From Akkermansia sp. (GTDB lineage: Bacteria > Verrucomicrobiota > Verrucomicrobiia > Verrucomicrobiales > Akkermansiaceae), in contig JAIFNK010000036.1 in assembly GCA_020047775.1 (NCBI GenBank), positions 1-6,231 of the forward strand: DNA of 6,231 nt, in the 5' to 3' direction. This document shows positions 1 to 4,676 of the stretch, in pieces (within the stretch, counting starts at the first letter, position 1; each line of letters begins with the position of its first letter). Under the pieces are notes generated by a model that did not search any database, was not told where the DNA came from, and saw nothing but the letters and a program-made list of their open reading frames with translations. A program made the translations under genes and the position numbers.

Positions 1-147
1 GTCCCGGCATTGCTGCAATACAGAATACAAGTGGACGCGTATATCGCGCATTTTTTGCCAGCCGACACAATCAGAACCGTAGCCTTAATACGGGATACTT
101 ACAAAATCATGGCGACTACAGACTCGAATTGGATGGGCTCTGAATAA
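1..147 (+). CDS. Possible 3' end of an upstream gene (partial, reading frame uncertain)
   Basis: Two plus-strand frames are open from the left edge. Frame 1 ends in TAA at 145-147 and gives 48 residues (ending TTDSNWMGSE). Frame 3 ends in TGA at 141-143 and gives 46 residues (ending GDYRLELDGL). Both look protein-like. Third-position GC is somewhat higher in frame 1, while frame 3 has a base pattern that also fits the next gene, so I cannot choose between them. Whichever is real would end only 17-21 nt before the ATG at 165 and could be co-transcribed with it. No family was recognised in either peptide. Chance openness over about 145 nt is also possible. Confidence 0.35.
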   Translation, partial: VPALLQYRIQVDAYIAHFLPADTIRTVALIRDTYKIMATTDSNWMGSE

Positions 148-164
148 CACTAATATACACCACT

Positions 165-809
165 ATGGACATATCCCTTTTCAAAAATAGTGATCCGCTT
201 CTCTTCCTTGAAGTATTCGAGGATGCTGTGAAATCAATTCGCAAAGGAGCGGTCGATTGGAACTTCCCTAAGGACGGGCAACCCAAATTGGGAAACATGG
301 ACTCGGTAGGTTGGTTGGTCACAAATGGGCTGATAAGTTTGATTTCGGTGGATGCTCCTTGCGCTGATGTGATGACTGCCGTGGCCCGCACCTTGGGAAG
401 CCCAGAACTGGTCGTATTCTTTCAGGAGAAGAGTTTCTGGGAATTCGCATTGTATGTGGATCAGGCGCCCGTAATCAACTTCTCGACAGCCCCTGCCCAA
501 TGGGGCGAAGTCGATCCGAGCGCGTATTTCGGCACTGCTCAAGACCTGGCGGAAATCTGGAAGGTTCCTGTCGAGCGAATCGAACGCTACATGGTGGACT
601 GGGGTCTGACAGAAAGGTGGATCGAAGAATACAAGGTCATGAGCCCGACCTACCTGATGAGAGGCCAAAAAGCCTATCCTGAAGACGAATATGAATACGG
701 GAAAATTTACCAAGGATTCGATTTTATACGGGCTCTGGGTGGCCATCTCCAGGACAAAAAACAGTTTATAGTTCACCTGCCGCCACCACAGCGAATCAAA
801 GCTAACTAG
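165..809 (+). CDS. Unrecognised 214-residue cytoplasmic protein, possibly immunity-like
   Basis: I do not recognise this family. The frame opens with ATG at 165 and ends with TAG at 807-809. The protein is acidic, rich in Trp, Tyr and Phe, and has no signal peptide or clear membrane helix. Visible features are a hydrophobic stretch near residues 50-63, an aromatic strand-like segment (VVFFQEKSFWEFALYVDQ, about 83-100), a segment like a small helical unit (AQDLAEIWKVPVERIERYMVDWG, about 125-147, with long charged helices), and KAYPEDEYEYG near 169-179. Small, acidic, aromatic proteins directly downstream of another gene's 3' end are often immunity proteins of polymorphic toxins, but that is inference from context only. 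Base composition is more AT-rich than the ribosomal operon, which fits acquired DNA. There is no Shine-Dalgarno site before the ATG. Confidence 0.72.
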   Translation: MDISLFKNSDPLLFLEVFEDAVKSIRKGAVDWNFPKDGQPKLGNMDSVGWLVTNGLISLISVDAPCADVMTAVARTLGSPELVVFFQEKSFWEFALYVDQAPVINFSTAPAQWGEVDPSAYFGTAQDLAEIWKVPVERIERYMVDWGLTERWIEEYKVMSPTYLMRGQKAYPEDEYEYGKIYQGFDFIRALGGHLQDKKQFIVHLPPPQRIKAN

Positions 810-841
810 AGCCTGTCCTAAAATCCGTGATTCTTTGATTC
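793..841. repeat. 9-bp inverted repeat spanning the stop codon of the 165-809 gene
   Basis: GAATCAAAG at 793-801 is the exact reverse complement of CTTTGATTC at 833-841, with a 31-nt spacer that contains the TAG stop. No T-run follows, so it is not a standard intrinsic terminator. It could be a weak mRNA hairpin or a chance match. Confidence 0.3.
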
Positions 842-1050
842 ACAGTGCTTACGCGAGGTTAAAAAAGTGGCATGAGAGGCAAAAAAGCCTCCCGTGGCTG
901 AAATTCGGGCCTTATGATTTGTTTGGCAACAAAAACCATCCACCCGAACCGTGGTCACCTTCGCCTACCAACCCGCCCTTCGTCCAGCACTTCCTTGCGT
1001 TTATGGCCCCTTGGAATACCGCGAACAGCGGGCCTTGTTTGAGCGTATCG
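809..1050 (+). mobile_element. Possible worn left end of an insertion sequence
   Basis: This gap contains no convincing complete gene. The motif GAGCCTGTCCTAAAA at 809-823 resembles the terminal repeats seen on some IS5-like elements. About 130 nt further on, a frame beginning at GTG 951 reads VTFAYQPALRPALP and then GPLEYREQRALFERID, which looks like a genuine charged N-terminal segment of a transposase-type protein. The resemblance breaks off after about 1050, where the frame runs into DNA antisense to the hicA-like gene. No matching right-end repeat was found in the window. Both resemblances are from memory and unverified, so an ordinary intergenic region is a fair alternative. Confidence 0.3.
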
Positions 1051-1068
1051 ACCTGAATAGGGTCAGGT
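1051..1068. repeat. Short perfect inverted repeat downstream of the hicA-like gene
   Basis: ACCTGA (1051-1056) and TCAGGT (1063-1068) form a 6-bp stem with a 6-nt loop. It lies about 35 nt beyond the hicA stop on that gene's transcribed side and just where the possible insertion-sequence fragment ends. It has no good U-tract on the minus strand, so a terminator role is weakly supported. Confidence 0.3.
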
Positions 1069-1103
1069 TTCGCATTTCAACATTTCTGGAGTTGCCTGCT
1101 GGT

Positions 1104-1349
1104 TTACAAATCCAGCTTGGCGAGCAATTCCTCGACGGTGAGCTTGTGGTGAGCGGCCACGGGTTTCAAGACGCCGCCTAGCAGGGTGCCGGTTTTCAAA
1201 GGTCGTTGATTTGGAACCGTCACATGATGGGTTCCGCCCATGGTAGTCGTCAGCCGGATATGGGAACCGCTTTGGCGCACCGAATCGTATCCGAGAATCC
1301 GCAGGGCGCGGATGAGGTCGGATGCGTCGATGTCGCGGGGGATTTTCAT
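1104..1349 (-). CDS. hicA: HicA-family mRNA interferase toxin
   Basis: This 81-residue protein matches the HicA/YcfA family in length and pattern. It starts with a helix (DASDLIRALRILGYD, about 8-22), followed by the diagnostic RQSGSHIRL, in which His30 sits where family members carry the catalytic histidine. Then come the strand HHVTVPN (41-47) and a helix that begins LKTGTLLGGVLK. The family folds like a double-stranded RNA-binding domain and cleaves mRNA in the cytoplasm when freed from its antitoxin. The ATG overlaps the stop of the upstream hicB-like gene in an ATGA, so translation is probably coupled. There is no strong Shine-Dalgarno site of its own. The gene appears intact. Antitoxin first, toxin second is the less common order for hicAB but is well known. 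Confidence 0.85.
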   Translation of the reverse strand: MKIPRDIDASDLIRALRILGYDSVRQSGSHIRLTTTMGGTHHVTVPNQRPLKTGTLLGGVLKPVAAHHKLTVEELLAKLDL

Positions 1350-1564
1350 ACCGCCAGTGCTTCATCGCGGACGAAGTGCAGGCGGATGATCTTAGGCATC
1401 GGACCCGGCACTCCGTCACTGAAATGACAATGCACCGCGTCGCGCACCATCTCCCGCAACTCCTCGACGGTTTCGCCCTGAGTTGCGATGGCGTGCCCTA
1501 GGGCGGTGGCCACAAAGCCGCCGTCCCCTTCATCCTCATGCACTTCAAAGATGATTTCATTCAT
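1346..1564 (-). CDS. hicB: Short HicB-like antitoxin
   Basis: This 72-residue protein begins MNEIIFEVHEDEGDGGF and contains ALGHAI, TQGETVEELREMVRDAVHCHF and PKIIRLHFVRDEAL. That is the compact HicB-like pattern of a strand, a Gly-rich turn, a strand and the EEL-helix, a partial RNase H-like fold that masks the HicA active site. It lacks any C-terminal ribbon-helix-helix or helix-turn-helix extension, so self-repression through its own DNA-binding domain is not evident. The ATG at 1564 was chosen because the family similarity begins there; the frame upstream reads as unrelated low-quality sequence. Close relatives have often been misnamed '2-oxoisovalerate dehydrogenase E1 subunit beta', a name its size rules out. 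The stop overlaps the hicA start by 4 nt. Confidence 0.82.
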   Translation of the reverse strand: MNEIIFEVHEDEGDGGFVATALGHAIATQGETVEELREMVRDAVHCHFSDGVPGPMPKIIRLHFVRDEALAV

Positions 1565-1616
1565 AAGCGGTATATCGCACGGCAGAAGGGGCGCGGGCAA
1601 GGCACAATATGGTGAA

Positions 1617-1799
1617 TCAGTCCATGTTCGCCTGTTCGCGCCACTCGCGGCCCAGTTTTTCGGCATTGCGGGAGAGTTCGTCATCGGGGATCGCGCCCAC
1701 CGTCTGCCGCCATGACTTGTCACGCGGCTTGAGGCCGAGGACCTCGTGCTTCAACTCGCCGAACTCGCACTCAATGTGGGTTAGGCGTTGGACGGAAGG
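1617..1799 (-). pseudogene. C-terminal remnant of a VapB-like antitoxin (N-terminus lost)
   Basis: The minus strand is open from 1799 (just after a TAG at 1800-1802) to a TGA at 1617-1619. The 60-residue reading contains QRLTHIECEFGELKHEVLGL, then KSWRQTVGAIPDDELSRNAE and KLGREWREQANMD. A short coiled coil followed by Trp, a (V/I)G, an Asp-Asp and a closing LGREWR matches, from memory, small antitoxins encoded beside PIN-domain toxins. No ATG, GTG or CTG start is present at a sensible place; a TTG at Leu16 would drop the coiled coil. The first residues therefore seem to have been lost at the junction with the PIN fragment. A non-standard start giving a nearly full protein cannot be excluded. 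Confidence 0.5.
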
Positions 1800-1923
1800 C
1801 TACCGGGGATTTGACATGCTCCACGTCGCCACGGCACTGCATTTAGGAGCCACCGAATTTTTGAGCTTTGACGGCAAACAAAAGGCCTTGGCAGAAGCTG
1901 AGGGGCTGATGGTACCGTTATGA
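1774..1923 (+). pseudogene. C-terminal fragment of a PIN-domain (VapC-like) toxin
   Basis: From about 1801 the plus strand reads YRGFDMLHVATALHLGA, then TEFLSFDGKQKALAEAEGL and VPL before TGA at 1921-1923. This is the typical end of a VapC-type PIN ribonuclease: the D-x-LHVA helix, the (F/L)-(T/S)-F-D strand carrying a late acidic residue of the metal site, and the closing LAEAEGL-VP. The first two-thirds of the domain, with the earlier catalytic acids, are missing; the frame upstream is unrelated and antisense to the antitoxin-like remnant. An ATG at 1774 exists but would yield only about 49 residues. An inactive remnant is the best reading. Confidence 0.72.
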
Positions 1924-1939
1924 AGAACCGTGGCGCCTT

Positions 1940-1975
1940 AGTTAAATGAGAAACGCGGCGACCATTGATCGCCGC
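1940..1975 (-). terminator. Likely intrinsic terminator of the ribosomal protein operon
   Basis: On the minus strand GCGGCGA and TCGCCGC form a perfect 7-bp GC-rich stem (plus-strand arms 1955-1961 and 1969-1975) with a 7-nt loop, followed by GTTTCTCATTTAA. It starts 18 nt beyond the rplN stop. The tail is U-rich rather than a pure U-run, so efficiency is uncertain. On the plus strand no T-run follows, so it does not obviously serve the PIN fragment. Confidence 0.6.
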
Positions 1976-1993
1976 TACTGCAACTACCCAGGT

Positions 1994-2359
1994 TCAGAGA
2001 ACTTCGGGGGCGAGGGAGACGATTTTCATGAACGAGCGCTCACGAAGTTCACGGGCGACGGGTCCGAAGATCCGGGTGCCGCGTGGGTTGTTGTCCTTGT
2101 CGATGATGACCACTGCGTTCGAGTCGAAGCGGAGGACCGAACCGTCGGCGCGGCGGATCGGATAGGCGGTGCGGACGACGACGGCCTTGACGACGCTGCC
2201 CTTCTTGACGGCGGCGGTCGGGATGGAATCGCGAATGTGGCAGGTGATCACGTCACCGATGCAAGCGGTGCGGCTGCGCTTGCCGAGCACGCCGATCATT
2301 TTTGCGCTGCGCGCGCCGGTGTTGTCGGCGACGACGAGCATGGTTTCCATCTGGATCAT
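1994..2359 (-). CDS. rplN: 50S ribosomal protein uL14 (L14)
   Basis: This 121-residue protein is a full-length uL14, a five-stranded barrel protein of the large subunit that touches 16S rRNA at an intersubunit bridge and lies near uL19. Recognition features are [17 protein letters not shown] at the start, the family signature around [15 protein letters not shown] and SNAVVII, and the end [14 protein letters not shown]. The ATG at 2359 is chosen because family members start MIQ. An in-frame ATG at 2431 would add 24 residues encoded by the repeat and hairpin spacer, with no family support. There is no Shine-Dalgarno site; the leader is pyrimidine-rich. In most bacteria rplX and rplE follow, but here a terminator follows. 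Confidence 0.97.
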   Translation of the reverse strand: MIQMETMLVVADNTGARSAKMIGVLGKRSRTACIGDVITCHIRDSIPTAAVKKGSVVKAVVVRTAYPIRRADGSVLRFDSNAVVIIDKDNNPRGTRIFGPVARELRERSFMKIVSLAPEVL

Positions 2360-2371
2360 GACTTGGAAGAA

Positions 2372-2400
2372 GTTGAGAGTTGAGAGTTGGTAGTTGAGAG
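2372..2400 (-). repeat. TCTCAAC-type short tandem repeat before rplN
   Basis: On the minus strand the spacer reads as irregular copies of a heptamer, CTCTCAACTACCAACTCTCA followed by another CTCTCAAC-like copy ending near 2372. It ends about 12 nt before the rplN start codon. Similar tracts are remembered as dispersed intergenic repeats in Verrucomicrobiota genomes. The gap between rpsC and rplP has a fainter echo (CAATCTCTCAATTCCC on the minus strand, about 3415-3430). Confidence 0.6.
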
Positions 2401-2405
2401 AAAGA

Positions 2406-2427
2406 AGTGCGGAATAAATTCCGCGCT
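2406..2427 (-). repeat. Hairpin in the rpsQ-rplN spacer
   Basis: GCGGAAT (2409-2415) and ATTCCGC (2418-2424) form a perfect 7-bp stem. It extends through a T-G pair to AG/CT at the base, giving about 10 pairs with a 2-nt loop. On the minus strand it begins 3 nt after the rpsQ stop and is followed by ACTTCTTTCTCTC. It may be an attenuator or RNA-processing site, or a mobile dispersed palindrome; the sequence alone does not decide. Confidence 0.6.
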
Positions 2428-2430
2428 CCA

Positions 2431-2700
2431 TTAGTGCGAGATGACTTCAGCGAGCGTCCAGCACTTCAGTTTCGAAAGCGGACGTGTCTCGACGATGCGG
2501 ACACGGTCACCGATCTGAGCCTGGTTGGTTTCGTCATGCACGTAGTATTTCTTGGAGCGCTTGACGATCTTGTTGAATTTCGGATGGGGAACGCGCGCAA
2601 CGTGTTCGACGACGAGGGTCTTGTCCATTTTATTGGAAATGACCACGCCAACGCGGGTTTTACGGAGGTGGACTTGTGCGTCCGAAGGAGTCTCGCTCAT
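2431..2700 (-). CDS. rpsQ: 30S ribosomal protein uS17 (S17)
   Basis: The product has 89 residues, the usual size for this early 16S rRNA-binding small-subunit protein with an oligonucleotide-binding barrel. Diagnostic segments are [16 protein letters not shown] (16-31), [17 protein letters not shown] (51-67) and the family signature [11 protein letters not shown] (71-81). The start at 2700 adds a short polar N-terminal arm before the barrel, as in many homologues. It lies 25 nt downstream of rpmC and is followed by the unusual 71-nt spacer before rplN, the longest gap in this operon. No Shine-Dalgarno site is seen; the leader before ATG is CCTATTCTTACC. Confidence 0.97.
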   Translation of the reverse strand: MSETPSDAQVHLRKTRVGVVISNKMDKTLVVEHVARVPHPKFNKIVKRSKKYYVHDETNQAQIGDRVRIVETRPLSKLKCWTLAEVISH

Positions 2701-2725
2701 GGTAAGAATAGGTGGGATCTTGGAA

Positions 2726-2926
2726 TTAGGCGAGCGACTTGGCGGTGACGGCCGTAAGCACTTGCGCGGTTTCGCGGCGCACCTGTTTGATGCGGGCGGG
2801 ATTTTCCAATGTGCCGGTGGCGCGTTGGAGACGGAGGTTGAGAGCTTCCTGCTTGAGCTCCTTGAGACGGAGTTGAAGTTCGTCGGAGGAGAGTTCGCTA
2901 GTCGTTTTGGCTTTGGTTTTGGCCAT
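2726..2926 (-). CDS. rpmC: 50S ribosomal protein uL29 (L29)
   Basis: The product is a 66-residue, two-helix large-subunit protein that binds 23S rRNA near the exit tunnel, where it and uL23 form the docking site for signal recognition particle and trigger factor. The helical hairpin is clear: [20 protein letters not shown] (13-32), then the turn [12 protein letters not shown] (35-46), then [15 protein letters not shown] Lys/Thr-rich N-terminal arm (MAKTKAKTT) precedes the first helix and is slightly longer than in E. coli. The order rplP-rpmC-rpsQ is the standard one. There is no Shine-Dalgarno site; the ATG at 2926 follows CTCACTGAATT. Confidence 0.96.
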   Translation of the reverse strand: MAKTKAKTTSELSSDELQLRLKELKQEALNLRLQRATGTLENPARIKQVRRETAQVLTAVTAKSLA

Positions 2927-2964
2927 AATTCAGTGAGATATCGGTTTAAATTTGATCGGACGGA

Positions 2965-3384
2965 TCAAGCGTGCGCATTGCGGGCGACGAGGCGGGTGCG
3001 GATGCCGAGTTTGTAAGAAGCGAGACGCATGGCCTCCTTCGCTGCGGACTCAGGGACCCCCCCGATTTCGAAGAGCATGTTGCCCGGACGGATGACTGCC
3101 ACCCAACCTTCGACAGCACCTTTACCTTTACCCATCCGGGTTTCCGGAGGACGCGAGGTGATCGACTTGTGTGGGAAAATCCGGATCCAGACTTTTCCTT
3201 TCCGTTTGAGCGAGCGGTTGATCGCGATCCGGCAAGCTTCGATCTGGCGGTTGGTCATCCATCCGCGGTCGAGGGTTTGCAGACCGAAGTCACCGAAGGC
3301 GACGGTGGTTCCGCGCTGGGCGTTACCGGAGCGGCTTCCGCGGTGGCTTTTGCGGAACTTGGTTCGTTTGGGCATCAAAGGCAT
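2965..3384 (-). CDS. rplP: 50S ribosomal protein uL16 (L16)
   Basis: The 139-residue product matches uL16, which sits by the A-site tRNA elbow on 23S rRNA and is needed late in 50S assembly. Diagnostic segments are [67 protein letters not shown] and [11 protein letters not shown]. Two ATGs compete: 3384 (MPLMPKR) and 3375 (MPKR). The first has an AAGGA Shine-Dalgarno motif (plus-strand 3392-3396) 7 nt upstream, so 3384 is preferred. This is the only clear Shine-Dalgarno site among the ribosomal genes here. The gap to rpsC is 51 nt. Confidence 0.97.
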   Translation of the reverse strand: MPLMPKRTKFRKSHRGSRSGNAQRGTTVAFGDFGLQTLDRGWMTNRQIEACRIAINRSLKRKGKVWIRIFPHKSITSRPPETRMGKGKGAVEGWVAVIRPGNMLFEIGGVPESAAKEAMRLASYKLGIRTRLVARNAHA

Positions 3385-3391
3385 AACTCGG

Positions 3392-3396
3392 TCCTT
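3392..3396 (-). promoter_or_regulatory. Shine-Dalgarno site of rplP
   Basis: The minus strand reads AAGGA with 7 nt before the ATG at 3384. It decides between two nearby in-frame ATGs. It stands out because the other genes in the operon lack such a site. Confidence 0.6.
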
Positions 3397-3435
3397 CTAT
3401 GAAAATGGTTATTTGGGAATTGAGAGATTGAAATA

Positions 3436-4185
3436 TCAGTTGCGTGGATTCGGGCGACGATCGCCTCCGCGATCACCACCACCGTTGCCACGACGGTCGC
3501 CGCCGCGGTCACCGCGATCACCACGGTCGTTGCGACCCTGGGGTTGCTTGCCGGTGCCGTCGTCTTCCTTCTTGTTGACCCAGCACTTGATGCCGATGAT
3601 GCCATACAAGGTGCGTGCTTCGGCGAAGCCGTAGTCGAGAGGGACGCGGAGAGTTTGGAGAGGCACCTTTCCTTCGCGGTAGCCTTCAGCGCGGGCGATG
3701 TCCGCACCGCCGAGGCGTCCGGCGCAACGGAGACGAATGCCTTCGGCACCGAATTCCATGGCGGTTTGCAACGCACGCTTCATGGCGCGGCGGAAGGAAA
3801 TCCGGCGCTCAAGTTGCACGGCGATTTGCTCGGCGACCAATTGGGCATCAAGCTCAGGCTTGCGGATTTCGATGATGTCGATTTTGACCTGGGCACCTTT
3901 GCAAAGGCTGGTGATGTCCTTGGTCATCACTTCGATTTCCTTACCTTGGCGACCGATGATCAGGCCAGGGCGGGAAGTGTGAAGGGTGACGCGAACGCTG
4001 TTCCAGGCACGCTCGATGACCACACGGGCCAGACCGGCATTGACCAGCTTGTTCTTCAGGTAGCCGCGGATCGCGAGATCTTCGTGCAGCTTGTTGGTGT
4101 AGTCTTTGCCGCTGGCATACCACTTCGAGCGCCAGTCTTTGTTGACGGCGAGACGGAATGCGATCGGATTTACTTTTTGGCCCAT
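3436..4185 (-). CDS. rpsC: 30S ribosomal protein uS3 (S3) with an Arg/Gly/Asp-rich tail
   Basis: The product is 249 residues long. The N-terminal region (MGQKVNPIAFRLAVNKDWRS) is followed by a type II KH domain whose GxxG loop is GRQG at 78-81 (PGLIIGRQGKEIE). The C-terminal S3 domain follows, with FRRAMKRALQTAMEFGAEGI (131-150) and GRLGGADIARAEGYREGKVP (156-175). uS3 lines the mRNA entry tunnel of the small subunit and helps its helicase activity. From about residue 207 a tail of about 42 residues is nearly all Gly, Arg, Asp and Asn (RGDRGDRGGDRRGNGGGDRG), longer and more repetitive than the basic tail of the 233-residue E. coli protein. The tail DNA is repetitive but stays in frame to a TGA stop. 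Confidence 0.97.
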   Translation of the reverse strand: MGQKVNPIAFRLAVNKDWRSKWYASGKDYTNKLHEDLAIRGYLKNKLVNAGLARVVIERAWNSVRVTLHTSRPGLIIGRQGKEIEVMTKDITSLCKGAQVKIDIIEIRKPELDAQLVAEQIAVQLERRISFRRAMKRALQTAMEFGAEGIRLRCAGRLGGADIARAEGYREGKVPLQTLRVPLDYGFAEARTLYGIIGIKCWVNKKEDDGTGKQPQGRNDRGDRGDRGGDRRGNGGGDRGGDRRPNPRN

Positions 4186-4218
4186 GGTCGGTGAGGGATG
4201 AGATTAATGGAGAGTGGT

Positions 4219-4656
4219 TCAGGCTTCTTCGGTAGCGGCGACTGGTTCAGCCGGAACGTTCTTGATTTGCTTCGGAGCTGGCTTGGCGGCCGCCTTGCGG
4301 GCAACCTTCTTTTTCTTCTCGGGGGCGGAGCCGACGAGGGTGATCGAGATGTGGCTGGTGCGCTTGAGGATCGGGCCGGCGGATCCCTTGGCCCGTGGCT
4401 TGAAGCGGCGGAGAGTCGGGCCGGCGCCGATGACGGCTTCCTTGATCACAAGCGTCGAGGCATCAAGCGAGAAATTGTTTTCCGCATCCGCGATGGCGGT
4501 CTTGAGCGTTTTGCCAATGAGCTGTGCGGCTTTCTTGGGAGTGAAGGTCAGAATATCAAGGGCGCTCGATACGGCGAGGCCTTGAATTTCGCGGGCGACG
4601 TCACGCGCCTTTTTGGGCGAGAGGCGAACGAATTTAGTGGTGCTTTTGACTTCCAT
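4219..4656 (-). CDS. rplV: 50S ribosomal protein uL22 (L22) with a basic C-terminal extension
   Basis: The product has 145 residues, against about 110 in E. coli. The core contains KFVRLSPKKARDVAREIQGL (8-27), the helix FTPKKAAQLIGKTLKTAIAD, and the long beta-hairpin region GPTLRRFKPRAKGSAGPILK (79-98), which reaches into the peptide exit tunnel and forms part of its constriction with uL4. From about residue 111 a 35-residue extension rich in Lys, Ala and Pro (APEKKKKVARKAAAKPAPKQ) ends acidic (TEEA). The gene starts 20 nt after the stop of the secreted coiled-coil gene and is followed by rpsC after 33 nt. No Shine-Dalgarno site is seen before ATG 4656. Confidence 0.97.
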   Translation of the reverse strand: MEVKSTTKFVRLSPKKARDVAREIQGLAVSSALDILTFTPKKAAQLIGKTLKTAIADAENNFSLDASTLVIKEAVIGAGPTLRRFKPRAKGSAGPILKRTSHISITLVGSAPEKKKKVARKAAAKPAPKQIKNVPAEPVAATEEA

Positions 4657-4676
4657 GGAACGTCGGACGTGAGTGG

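Noticed and set aside
234..776. Minus-strand open frame (180 codons) opposite the unknown 165-809 gene
   Set aside because: The plus-strand reading has more balanced composition and extends over the whole region. The minus reading is rich in His, Arg and Phe without pattern. Since the plus gene is unrecognised, this is a judgement rather than proof.
876..891. GAGGC-AAAAAA-GCCTC hairpin
   Set aside because: A 5-bp stem with no T-run after it on either strand is too weak to call a terminator.
835..1056. 73-codon plus-strand frame starting with a non-ATG codon
   Set aside because: It is rich in Pro and Trp, has no Shine-Dalgarno site or family resemblance, and overlaps a more coding-like frame at 951-1050.
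1346..1564. Name '2-oxoisovalerate dehydrogenase subunit' for the short antitoxin
   Set aside because: At 72 residues it cannot be this enzyme subunit. The HicB-like pattern and the overlapping HicA-like gene explain it better.
2360..2431. N-terminal extension of uL14 from an ATG at 2431
   Set aside because: The extra 24 residues are encoded by the repeat and hairpin spacer, and family members start at MIQ.
3544..4194. Long plus-strand open frame (216 codons) opposite rpsC
   Set aside because: It is antisense to a clear uS3 gene. Its composition is what a high-GC gene yields on the opposite strand, and it shows no family features.
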